Of a stretch of DNA of 64,000 bases, positions 15,266-22,736 are shown one piece after another. How positions within the stretch are numbered: the first letter of the stretch is position 1; each line of letters starts with the position of its first letter. A model generated the notes under the pieces. It was not told the origin of the DNA and made no database searches. It was given only the letters and a program-made list of their open reading frames with translations. Source of the DNA: Yoonia sp. BS5-3 (GTDB lineage: Bacteria; Pseudomonadota; Alphaproteobacteria; Rhodobacterales; Rhodobacteraceae); assembly GCF_038069655.2 (NCBI RefSeq), contig NZ_CP150951.2:3188001-3252000 (forward strand). Direction: 5' to 3'. Both the position numbers and the translations under genes were made by a program.

Positions 15266-15832
15266 ATGCCCCGGATCTGATATGCCCGCGTCAGCATTTC
15301 AAGCCAAGATCTCGATATTCAGAAAGCTAAGTTGAAGGCGGCGGGTTGCGAGGTCATCCGCTCCGAAACGGTGTCTGGCGCTTCCAGGGATGACCGTTCT
15401 GAACTGGCGACCGTGATGGAATTTTTGCGCGGTGGTGATGAGTTGGTTGTGCATCGACTAGACCGCCTTGGTCGTTCCACTCGTGATGTGTTGAACCTGG
15501 TGCATGAGCTGGATGCCAAAGGCGCATCACTCCGCGTGCTTGAACCGGAAGTCACCACCGCCGGTGACATGGGACGCGTGGTCATCACTGTGCTTGGCAT
15601 GGTGGCAGACATGGAACTAAAGTTCATTCGTGACCGGCAGCGCGCGGGAATTGAGGCAGCGAAGGGCAGGGGCGTTTACAAAGGGCGTCGGAAATCTATT
15701 GATAACGCGGAAATCCGGCAATTGGCTGATGTAGGTGTCGCCAAAGCCAAAATCGCCCGTGACCTGGGGGTTTCCAGAATGACCGTCTACCGGGCGCTGG
15801 CTGAGCCCGAAACCGAAACGGACGTTGATTGA
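15266..15832 (+). pseudogene. tnpR: Serine resolvase TnpR with an in-frame stop at codon 5
   Basis: Read from the ATG at 15266 the frame gives Met-Pro-Arg-Ile-STOP-Tyr-Ala-Arg-Val-Ser. The TGA at 15278 stands where resolvases have Gly (IGYARVS). The remaining 183 codons are open and complete: catalytic Ser in ARVS, Arg residues in HRLDRLGRSTRD, the E helix, and a C-terminal HTH (IRQLADVGVAKAKIARDLGVSR). The total of 188 codons matches the family. No standard start codon lies between the TGA and the catalytic Ser. Protein from the later TTG at 15332 would lack the active Ser. The gene is therefore inactive, unless the base is an assembly error or the TGA is suppressed. Confidence 0.8.
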
Positions 15833-16228
15833 GCATGTGGCGAATGAATCAAAAGAGCCCAACCTGTGAATTCAAGTATCTCGCTGCGCGCGCTCGCAGC
15901 GTAGAGAATGCGGCAGGTGCGCAATCGATGGTGCTGCAATGCGGCATAACAACCGGCCATTCAGCAAAAATATAGCGAGACCATTCTGTTGGACTCACAT
16001 CCTCCAGACAAACTGCGTGGTATCTTGCCGTATCTGCTCAAGTAGGGAACATGCGCGGTTACGGCACAAGCGTCGCAGTGTTGAGGTGATTTTCTCCAAA
16101 GTGGCCGTTCCTTCACTTTAATCGAGACTCGGCGTCGCCGAAGCCGTAGGGTCTTCATCTGAAGCGATGTGATCGTGCGACTATAAAAGTACGTTCATGC
16201 ATCGCTCAATCCCACAGGGAGCCAATTC
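15833..16228. other. About 400 bases without a recognisable gene
   Basis: The stretch lies between tnpR and the BLUF gene. A GC-rich near-palindrome (around 15881-15900) is the only structure noted. No convincing coding frame is seen on either strand. Confidence 0.5.
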
Positions 16229-16645
16229 ATCACAAATCTCATTCAGATCGTTTATGCGTCACAGCCGTTTGGATACGATGAGCCGATACTTGCAGGCATT
16301 TTGCTCGATGCCAGACGCTGCAACAAGCGTGATGACGTGACCGGCGCGTTGGTTTGTCGGCATGACATCTACCTCCAACTACTCGAAGGACTGGAAGATG
16401 CAGTGCGCGCAGCCTATGTACGAATTCGTGGCGATGATCGTCATGCTGAGATCAAAGAACTCCTGAACCACGAGATACAAAGTCGCTTGTTTGCAGATTG
16501 GGCGATGCTTCATGATCCTGCGAAGACTTGGATTTGGACGGAAGAAGAGATCGCAGATGCGGCACTTAATCGCGCAGAACCAGCAGAAATCATAAAAGTA
16601 TTCAAAGACCTGTCGGATCGATCCGGAAAAGCGGCTGTGCATTGA
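16229..16645 (+). CDS. BLUF-domain blue-light sensor, start codon altered
   Basis: The 138-codon frame matches a single-domain BLUF protein. Visible features are the flavin-contacting Tyr in QIVYAS, Asn in RRCNKRDDVTGAL, Gln in IYLQLLEG and Trp in ADWAMLH. The C-terminal helix continues to the stop. The natural start is at 16229, where AGGGAG is seven bases upstream, but the codon is ATC rather than ATG. No ATG, GTG or TTG occurs in frame back to the TAA at 16184. The next usable codon, TTG 16301, would delete the Tyr strand. The protein is therefore made from ATC at low level or not made. No output domain is fused, so if active it would signal through a partner. Confidence 0.7.
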   Translation: MTNLIQIVYASQPFGYDEPILAGILLDARRCNKRDDVTGALVCRHDIYLQLLEGLEDAVRAAYVRIRGDDRHAEIKELLNHEIQSRLFADWAMLHDPAKTWIWTEEEIADAALNRAEPAEIIKVFKDLSDRSGKAAVH

Positions 16646-16691
16646 TGCAAACTTTTGGCGCGTGGGCGCATCCGCGATTTACGGTTTGTAG

Positions 16692-17255
16692 ATGGTGGGT
16701 GGAATGATGGCTGTGCACTCAGTGCCCAATGCGTTTACTACGGGGGAATGCGATCACATCGTTGCGGCAATTTCTAACATCCCCACCTATGACGCGCTGC
16801 TTGCGGGCCGCAATCGGGATCACAATCTGCGTCATGCGGAACTCGTTTGGATGGACGATGTCGGAGACCTAAGCTGGGTGATGACCCGGTTGATTGAGCT
16901 TGTCAGTCATTCCAACAAGCACCAGTTTGATTTCGACGTGCGCGAATTTGCGGAAAGCCCGCAAGTAGCCAAATATGATGCTGCCAAAGGGGGGCATTTT
17001 GCCTGGCACTCTGACATTGGCCATGGTCTCGCGGCTAGTAAGAGAAAGCTCACGCTTGTGCTGCAATTGAGCAATCCGGACACCTACGACGGGGGTGACT
17101 TGGAAATCAGGCCAAGTGCTCAAATCCAAATGGCCAATCGGATGCAGGGATCTGTAAGTGTATTTCCGAGCTTTGCACTGCATCAAGTAACGCCGATCAA
17201 GCGGGGCATTCGGCGTTCACTGACGGTCTGGGCACATGGGCCCCCGTTTCGCTGA
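16692..17255 (+). CDS. PKHD-type 2OG-Fe(II) oxygenase
   Basis: The product has 187 residues from ATG 16692 (ATGs at 16704 and 16707 are alternatives). The iron ligands are His-Ser-Asp in FAWHSDIG near 106-108 and the distal His in ALHQVTPI near 164. The oxoglutarate Arg is in RRSLTVWAHG near 173-175. YDGGDLEI matches the conserved GGxL turn. This resembles PKHD-type and related small hydroxylases. The substrate is unknown. It is not closely similar to the oxygenase at 4590. Confidence 0.8.
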   Translation: MVGGMMAVHSVPNAFTTGECDHIVAAISNIPTYDALLAGRNRDHNLRHAELVWMDDVGDLSWVMTRLIELVSHSNKHQFDFDVREFAESPQVAKYDAAKGGHFAWHSDIGHGLAASKRKLTLVLQLSNPDTYDGGDLEIRPSAQIQMANRMQGSVSVFPSFALHQVTPIKRGIRRSLTVWAHGPPFR

Positions 17256-17596
17256 AGGCGGCGAGAATAGGCCAAAAATGGTAGACCCATCGATGGTGTT
17301 GAGAAAATGGTCAGGTTAGCTAGCATTGTAAATTAGGTGCAAAGCGACTACGTACATTATACAAAGTTGTAGTTTTCTTCGGCAAAGGCGCATCGCCTGC
17401 CAGAGCCAGTTGCAATTATCTATCATTAAAATTCGACTGTCACATGCCGTAACAGGCATCTGACGCTAGGTAGGGAAGGTTGCCGATGTTGTCGTGCACG
17501 AGCATGCGTCGTGTTCTTCCACCTTGGCGGCCAGACTGACCCGCGATTTGCGACCGGGCATAGATTGCGCGTTGTCGATCAAACGATCTCGAAACG
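17256..17596. other. About 340 bases without a recognisable gene
   Basis: No supported gene on either strand. The stretch ends at a strong palindrome (17597-17622). Confidence 0.45.
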
Positions 17597-17622
17597 GCTC
17601 TGACAAAATGTTTTGTCAGAGC
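17597..17622. promoter_or_regulatory. Perfect palindrome, 12-base arms
   Basis: GCTCTGACAAAA and TTTTGTCAGAGC are separated by TG and lie 41 bases before the ATG at 17664. A-run rather than T-run follows on the plus strand, so it is not a terminator for the upstream genes. It looks like a dimeric regulator site for the downstream operon. Confidence 0.5.
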
Positions 17623-17663
17623 AAAAAAAGCGTGGCGGCGCATTCTCCGTCAAAGGATCAAAA

Positions 17664-18017
17664 ATGACTCTTCCTGAATGGACGAAACCCGGCATCTACG
17701 GAGCTTTGGGTGGCGCGATTGCGGTTTCTATCTTGGGCTTCTCTTGGGGCGGCTGGACAACAAGCGGCAGTGCCCAAACCATGGCACAGGACTTGGCTGC
17801 TGAAGAGGTGACTTTGGCGATGGTGCCGGTCTGCCTCAATATGTCAGCGGCTGATCCAGAACGCATAGAGAAGCTCGCAGCTCTACAAGAAGTTTCTGGC
17901 TTTGGTCGTCGCAATGCCCTTATGGAAACAGGCTGGGCGACCCGGCCCGGTACAGATGCGCCAGACCGTGACCTTGCAGATGCTTGCCTCGCGGGGCTTG
18001 AGTTGGATGGATCGTAA
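17664..18017 (+). CDS. Membrane-anchored hypothetical protein
   Basis: The product has 117 residues from the ATG at 17664, which is preceded by AAAGGAT. One N-terminal helix (about residues 10-29, YGALGGAIAVSILGFSWGGW) is followed by a soluble alanine-rich domain with two Cys residues. The pattern PEWTKPGIYGA ... GFSWGGW ... GWATRPG is one I recognise as a conserved alphaproteobacterial hypothetical family, without known function. The next gene's candidate ATG overlaps its end. Confidence 0.7.
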   Translation: MTLPEWTKPGIYGALGGAIAVSILGFSWGGWTTSGSAQTMAQDLAAEEVTLAMVPVCLNMSAADPERIEKLAALQEVSGFGRRNALMETGWATRPGTDAPDRDLADACLAGLELDGS

Positions 18018-18834
18018 TTCAAGAACACCAATGCCGTCGCCACAAGTAGTTTGCGGGACACCTATATTGCCGGCCCCCCGATTCCTTTGGTTTTTTTTCA
18101 TGGGGCCGGTATTTGCTCTGCTACTCCTTGCAATGCCCGCCATGGCACAAACCATGCCAGAAAACGCCAGTGCAAAGAACTATGGCGACGGTTGGCAGTG
18201 CAATGTTGGGTATCGGCTCACGGACGAGACCTGTGCAGCTATTGTCGTCCCAGACAATGCGTATGAGACGAACCGCACCTATGGATCCGGATGGGAATGT
18301 CATCACGGTTTCCGCAAGGTAGATGAGACGGCATGTGTCGCAGTCGTTGTCCCCGATGGTGGGTTTCTAGACCCATCTGGCGAACGCTGGCACTGCTTAC
18401 GCGGATTTTTTAAAGTCGACGATACGTGCCAAGAGCTCGTCGTGCCAGAAAACGCCTATCTGGTGGAAGGGTCCCGTGGGTCGTCTTGGGAATGTGATCG
18501 AGGGTTTGAACAGACAGGTGACCTTTGCGGCGCCATTGCTGTTCCCGCCAACGGCTACTTGAACGGATCTCGTTATGGTCAACCCTGGTCATGTGAACGT
18601 GGGTTTTTCGAACAGGATAGTCAGTGCCGGGCCGTCGTCATCCCAGAATTCGCATACTTTGACGATGCATCATACGGCGAGGGATGGAGATGCCAGAGGG
18701 GATATGAAGTTTCCGGTGCAGGCTGCGCAGCAATCGATATCCCCGCAAACGCCCATCTTGACAGGTCTGGAAACCGTTGGGAATGCAATCGGATTTTCCA
18801 AAAGTCCAAGGGCCAATGCGTTCTCAATAACTAA
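18007..18834 (+). CDS. Exported protein of seven Cys-containing repeats
   Basis: A hydrophobic export segment (FLWFFFMGPVFALLLLAMPA, cut near Ala-Met-Ala-Gln) is followed by seven repeats of about 30 residues with the pattern YGxGWxCxxGF ... C ... VPxNAY. Each has two Cys, probably one disulfide per repeat in the periplasm or outside the cell. ATG 18007 overlaps the previous gene and gives 275 residues. ATG 18100 would begin directly at the signal peptide and is equally plausible. The repeats have an EGF-like feel but are shorter. Function unknown; possible roles are adhesion or ligand binding. Confidence 0.65.
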   Translation: MDRNSRTPMPSPQVVCGTPILPAPRFLWFFFMGPVFALLLLAMPAMAQTMPENASAKNYGDGWQCNVGYRLTDETCAAIVVPDNAYETNRTYGSGWECHHGFRKVDETACVAVVVPDGGFLDPSGERWHCLRGFFKVDDTCQELVVPENAYLVEGSRGSSWECDRGFEQTGDLCGAIAVPANGYLNGSRYGQPWSCERGFFEQDSQCRAVVIPEFAYFDDASYGEGWRCQRGYEVSGAGCAAIDIPANAHLDRSGNRWECNRIFQKSKGQCVLNN

Positions 18835-18893
18835 GCGCGTCGCACCAAAGCGTCCGTTTGAATAGACGGGCTCGCCATCAAAAGGAAAATACG

Positions 18894-20084
18894 ATGAAAA
18901 CCGAATTCCAGACGGCAGATACCGTTCGCCTTCCCATCAGGAGTACGCAAGCGACTCCCGTGATCGTAGCCGCACCGACAGGATCATCTTCGCGGTCTCA
19001 GATCCCGACCGCAGTTGTCTATTGCGAGGGCAACTTTGCCAAAATTGACGGCAAGACGGCCAACGGCCTTGTACGTCATTCACAGGCCTACAGGATCGTC
19101 TCGGTCATCGACAGCGCGCACAGCGGCGAGAACAGCGGTCAGGTTCTTGATGAAGCGATCAACGCCATACCAATTCTCGGAAGTCTAGATGCCGCTATCG
19201 CCCATGCAACTACTTTGCCTGATACCTTCATCTATGGAATGGCCCCCTCAACAGGGCGGCTTTCGACCGCTGATCGTGGCGTCGTGTTGGACGCAATCGC
19301 GCGCGGCATGAACATCGTCAGTGGCCTGCATGAATACCTCAGCAACGATACCGAAATCGCGCAGGCGGCATCGGAACGGCAGGTCACCATTCGCGATATC
19401 CGCAAACCCAAGCTCAGCAACGACATGCGCTTATTCGATGGCAGCGTCGCAAGTGTTCATGCACTGCGCATTGCCGTTCTTGGGACCGATTGCGCCATCG
19501 GAAAGCGGACCACAGCGACGGTTTTGGCCCGCACGCTGAACGCAAAGGGCATCAAAACCGTGCTCGTTGGAACGGGCCAAACGGGTCTGATGCAGGGGGC
19601 AAAATATGGTGTGGCAATGGACGCCGTCCCGCCCCAATTCTGCTGTGGTGAACTTGAGGGCGCAATCGTTGCGGCCTCGGAGGCGGAGCACCCCGATGTC
19701 ATTTTGATCGAGGGCCAAGGCGCGTTGAGCCATCCCGCGTTCTGTACATCGGCGTTCATCCTGCGCGGCAGCCAACCCGACGCGGTCATCCTTCAGCACG
19801 CACCAAAACGCGCACATCGCTGCGATTTTCCCAATATGCCAATGCCCACCCCGGCAAGTGAGATTGCTTTGATCGAGGCGTTTGCCGATACCAAGGTCAT
19901 CGGCGTCACACTCAATCACGAGGGGATGTCCGACGCTGAGGTCACAAATGCGATCTCTGTGCAAACAGACAAACTCGCTTTGCCTGTAACCGACGCCCTC
20001 AGTCGACCAGCGGCCCACTTGCTGACGATGGTTGTCGCAGCCTATCCCGGCCTGCAGCAAGGAACACCCAAGGTCGCGGTTTGA
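18894..20084 (+). CDS. DUF1611 family protein, DgcN-like
   Basis: The product has 396 residues from ATG 18894, with AAAAGGAAAA upstream. An N-terminal Rossmann-like domain (AVVYCEGNFAKIDGKTANGL ... GMAPSTGRL) is followed by a P-loop domain. The P-loop GTDCAIGKRTTA is near residues 195-206, and VGTGQTGLMQG and LIEGQGALSHPA come after it. This is the DUF1611 layout. Members named DgcN have been described as D-glutamate N-acyltransferases in marine bacteria, so an amino-acid N-acylation role is suggested but not shown. Its TGA overlaps the TTG start of the racemase-like gene, indicating one translation unit. Confidence 0.8.
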   Translation: MKTEFQTADTVRLPIRSTQATPVIVAAPTGSSSRSQIPTAVVYCEGNFAKIDGKTANGLVRHSQAYRIVSVIDSAHSGENSGQVLDEAINAIPILGSLDAAIAHATTLPDTFIYGMAPSTGRLSTADRGVVLDAIARGMNIVSGLHEYLSNDTEIAQAASERQVTIRDIRKPKLSNDMRLFDGSVASVHALRIAVLGTDCAIGKRTTATVLARTLNAKGIKTVLVGTGQTGLMQGAKYGVAMDAVPPQFCCGELEGAIVAASEAEHPDVILIEGQGALSHPAFCTSAFILRGSQPDAVILQHAPKRAHRCDFPNMPMPTPASEIALIEAFADTKVIGVTLNHEGMSDAEVTNAISVQTDKLALPVTDALSRPAAHLLTMVVAAYPGLQQGTPKVAV

Positions 20085-21202
20085 GGTGCCCGCGCATAGA
20101 AGTTGATCTGCGCAAGATACGCCACAACACCCATACGATAGCTGAACGGTTGAAGAGACCTGGCATCCGCGTGACCGCAGTGACGAAAGCCATGTGTGGA
20201 CATCCAGCCATCGCCCGGGCTATGCTCGACGGCGGCGCTGCGGGCCTGGCTGAAGCGCGTTTGAGCAATGTGAAGCGGTTGCGTCAGGCTGGTGTGACTT
20301 GTCCGATCACATTGATCCGCACACCAATGCTGAGTCAGGTCGATGACGTCGTGCAATCCTGTGAGGCGAGCTACAACACCGAGATGGCTGTGATCGCAGC
20401 ATTGGCGGCTGCTGCAAGCCGACAAAATACGGTTCACGGCATTATCCTGATGGTCGAAATGGGCGACCAGCGAGAAGGGATCATGCCACACGACGTTGGC
20501 CATATGGGCCAACGAGTCGTCGACATGCCCGGCGTGACGTTGAAGGGCATTGGGGCCAACTTTGCTTGTCTGAATGGCCTTGCCCCGACGGCAGCAAAGA
20601 TGCGGGCATTGTCTGCGCTAGCGAATGATGTGGAGGGGCGGTGTGGCCCAATTATTGGGACGGTATCGGGCGGCAATTCTGTAAACCTGCCTTGGGCGTT
20701 TGGCGCGTGCGCCACAGGCCGGATCAACGATCTGCGCATCGGCGAAGCCATACTGCTTGGCGTCGATCCAATCACAGGGGATCAGATTGGTGGCATGTAT
20801 CGGGACGCTTTTACGCTTGTCGCCGAAGTGATCGAGACGGATGCCAAGTCTGTGCACCCATCCATAAGCAATGCTGACCATACCTTGGCAAGAATTCGGC
20901 TTGTATCCGCCAACTTGGAAACGACGCGGATTATTCTTGCCATCGGGCATCAGGATACGGACGCAGCAGGGCTTTTAATGCCTACCGGAAACACACTTAT
21001 TGGCGCAACAAGCGATCATCTGGTCATTGGCACGAAAGATGCGGCGCTCTGCGTTGGATCGGAAATGCGGTTTCAGATGAGTTATGGCGCTTTGATGCGC
21101 GCCATGGCCGCCCCGGATATTCAGATAAACCTGCGAAATGACAGAACTGCGACAAATGTACACAAGGTCAATGGCCCAAGCAAACACCTGGCATTAACTT
21201 GA
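20081..21202 (+). CDS. Alanine/ornithine-racemase-like PLP enzyme
   Basis: The product has 373 residues starting at a TTG that overlaps the previous stop (TTGA). It has the fold-type III N-terminal pattern: IEVDLRKIRHN, then the PLP-binding Lys in VTAVTKAMCGHP near residue 35. The conserved SGGNSVNLP phosphate-binding loop and RIGEAILLG follow. This corresponds to the alanine/ornithine racemase family rather than classical Alr. Coupled to a DgcN-like gene it suggests interconversion and N-acylation of a D-amino acid. The substrate cannot be read from the sequence. Confidence 0.8.
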   Translation: MRCPRIEVDLRKIRHNTHTIAERLKRPGIRVTAVTKAMCGHPAIARAMLDGGAAGLAEARLSNVKRLRQAGVTCPITLIRTPMLSQVDDVVQSCEASYNTEMAVIAALAAAASRQNTVHGIILMVEMGDQREGIMPHDVGHMGQRVVDMPGVTLKGIGANFACLNGLAPTAAKMRALSALANDVEGRCGPIIGTVSGGNSVNLPWAFGACATGRINDLRIGEAILLGVDPITGDQIGGMYRDAFTLVAEVIETDAKSVHPSISNADHTLARIRLVSANLETTRIILAIGHQDTDAAGLLMPTGNTLIGATSDHLVIGTKDAALCVGSEMRFQMSYGALMRAMAAPDIQINLRNDRTATNVHKVNGPSKHLALT

Positions 21203-21251
21203 ACAGTCCTGTTCAGACACGGCTGGATGAAATCAAAAAGGAGATTGCCAC

Positions 21252-21443
21252 TTGGCAAAGCTGACAAAAACAAGCGTATTTAAAGCGCAAGGCTCCAAGG
21301 CGGAAACACCATTGGACAAGACAACCCGTGTAGTTCGAAAAATGGTCGAAGAAGAGGCCGAGCAGCGACAAACCAAGATGAACCGTCTTCGTAACGCGCG
21401 CCTCGAACGAGAGGCCAACACTCCGATAAAGCCGTCGCGCTAG
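21252..21443 (+). CDS. Small basic helical protein, TTG start
   Basis: The product has 63 residues from TTG 21252, with AGGAG eight bases upstream. It is strongly charged and helical (TTRVVRKMVEEEAEQRQTKMNRLRNARLERE). The pattern recalls a small conserved protein of Rhodobacteraceae. In another frame an open stretch (ALEAQEWLNQGHYIPATHVS) runs from before its stop to a TAA at 21536 without an obvious start. This suggests decay or a frameshifted neighbour. Confidence 0.6.
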   Translation: MAKLTKTSVFKAQGSKAETPLDKTTRVVRKMVEEEAEQRQTKMNRLRNARLEREANTPIKPSR

Positions 21444-21549
21444 AAGCGCAGGAATGGTTGAACCAAGGCCATTACATCCCAGCAACCCACGTTTCGCCTG
21501 CGTCTTTCAATCTGCCTGAGCGACCGGACACACCGTAAGGAATTTGCCA

Positions 21550-21831
21550 ATGACCCACGCAGACGAGAGCACAGAAAAAGTTCACTATATCTGTCAGACA
21601 TACGTGGAACAAAAGCCAGGGCGCGACGGGCAAGCGAGCCTGAAGATTGGCAAACAGTTTCGATATTCAACGGCAGCAGAGGCTCAGAACAGAGCGGAGC
21701 GGGAAGTCCAGTCTGTGGATTGTGCCGGTGCGGATGCCTATATGATTAGCGAAGACCCAGACAGTGGTGAAATCGGATCACCAAGCTTTCTTGTCAGGCT
21801 TGGGAGCGTCCCGGAAACTGATGACTTCTAG
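21550..21831 (+). CDS. Small conserved-looking hypothetical protein
   Basis: The product has 93 residues from ATG 21550, with AAGGA eight bases upstream. It reads as a compact cytoplasmic protein (VHYICQTYVEQKPGRDGQ ... AEAQNRAEREVQ ... FLVRLGSVPE) without membrane segments. It lies 270 bases inside the right end of the transposon. Function unknown. Confidence 0.6.
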   Translation: MTHADESTEKVHYICQTYVEQKPGRDGQASLKIGKQFRYSTAAEAQNRAEREVQSVDCAGADAYMISEDPDSGEIGSPSFLVRLGSVPETDDF

Positions 21832-22098
21832 TGCTACGCCTCTGGCGAAGTGCCTTCTAAAAGGCGTCCCTCCACCATGGGCCGACGTCGTTAGAAAAGT
21901 ATTTATCGGCGCAGCCATAGAGAACAGTAAAGGTGCCGATCAGCTCAATATCGAAGTTTTGAATGACTGCATCTAGGTACTAATCATGCCGCACCAGCGA
22001 AGAAAAGCTGCGTCAGCAATGGCTGCGAATGCACAAGTCTGCTTTGTCCCGCATCTTAACAGTTCGAACAATGCGCAGCGAACGGCCTCTACATCATG

Positions 22099-22154
22099 TG
22101 TTCTCTTTGCGTTCCTCATGAACCCCATCTGTGCACGTTCGGGGCGGTTGGGCC
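22099..22154 (-). repeat. Tn3-family right terminal inverted repeat
   Basis: Read on the minus strand the end begins GGCCCAACCGCCCCGAACGT, the partner of the left repeat at 12131. The preceding 21832-22098 holds no recognisable gene. Confidence 0.85.
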
Positions 22155-22159
22155 ATCAA
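22155..22159 (+). repeat. Target-site duplication (right), ATCAA
   Basis: A second copy of the ATCAA found at 12126-12130, directly outside the right terminal repeat. Confidence 0.9.
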
Positions 22160-22639
22160 GGTGCTGGTGGCATCGTCAATGAAGACCAGAAGGGTGCAAG
22201 GATCAGCGCGATCTTCAAACCACCGATGATCTGATCCGTCGATTTGGATCAGTTCGCCAAAGCATTCCAGGCGCAAGCGTGGCTGATCGAAAGTGCGGCG
22301 CTGCCTGCGGGACAGCCATATCCCATCTTCCTGCATCCAATTGCGCAGTGTCTCACGCGAAACTTTAAGGCTGTGGTGTTCGACCAGCATCTCCGCCGCC
22401 AAGGTTGGCCCGAAGTCGGCATAGTTCTCCTTAACCAATGCCAGAGCATAATCTCGCTTGGCATTATGGATGCGATTGTTTGGAGGTTTGCCACGCGCCT
22501 TATGCCTGATCGCAGATGCACCGTCCTGGCGATATCGCTTCAAAAGCCTGAAAATCTGTCGTCGTGTCAGGTCTAACATGTTCGCAGCATTATCGACACT
22601 CAGCCGACCATCATGCCTGAATTGCAGATGGGTGACATT
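22155..22639 (-). pseudogene. ISNCY-type transposase, N-terminal half
   Basis: The minus-strand reading runs from an HTH region (MLDLTRRQIFRLLKRYRQDG) through GPTLAAEMLVEHH and the first DDE segment (LIQIDGSDHRWFEDR) to FIDDATSTLM. There it meets the Tn3-family right end. The remainder is at 11418-12130. In frame the coding continues back to a TAA at 22640-22642 without a clear ATG, so the start may also be damaged. Confidence 0.85.
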
Positions 22640-22736
22640 TTAGCTTTGCTGCTACACATCAAAACACGCATAATCAATATTATGTTATATTATGATATCA
22701 CCATTTAGACACTTAGGTCCTATGAAATTACTTTTC

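Larger units (their letters stand above)
12131..22154. mobile_element. Complete Tn3-family transposon with cargo
   Basis: The element spans about 10,024 bases between 56-bp terminal inverted repeats and is flanked by ATCAA on both sides. It sits within an ISNCY transposase gene whose two halves flank it. It encodes TnpA, a res-like region and a broken TnpR. The cargo runs left to right: BLUF protein, PKHD-type oxygenase, membrane-anchored protein, Cys-repeat exported protein, DUF1611/DgcN-like protein, alanine/ornithine-racemase-like protein and two small proteins. No antibiotic- or metal-resistance gene is present. Confidence 0.93.

Noticed and set aside
17597-17622. Palindrome as a rho-independent terminator
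   Set aside because: The run after the stem on the plus strand is A, not T, and on the minus strand the T-run precedes the stem.
17440-17643. Minus-strand frame overlapping the palindrome, looking like an IS remnant
   Set aside because: No transposase motif could be confirmed and it runs through the palindrome and into the next gene's leader.
19431-20060. 209-codon minus-strand frame opposite the DUF1611 gene
   Set aside because: It is a shadow frame of the DUF1611 coding sequence.
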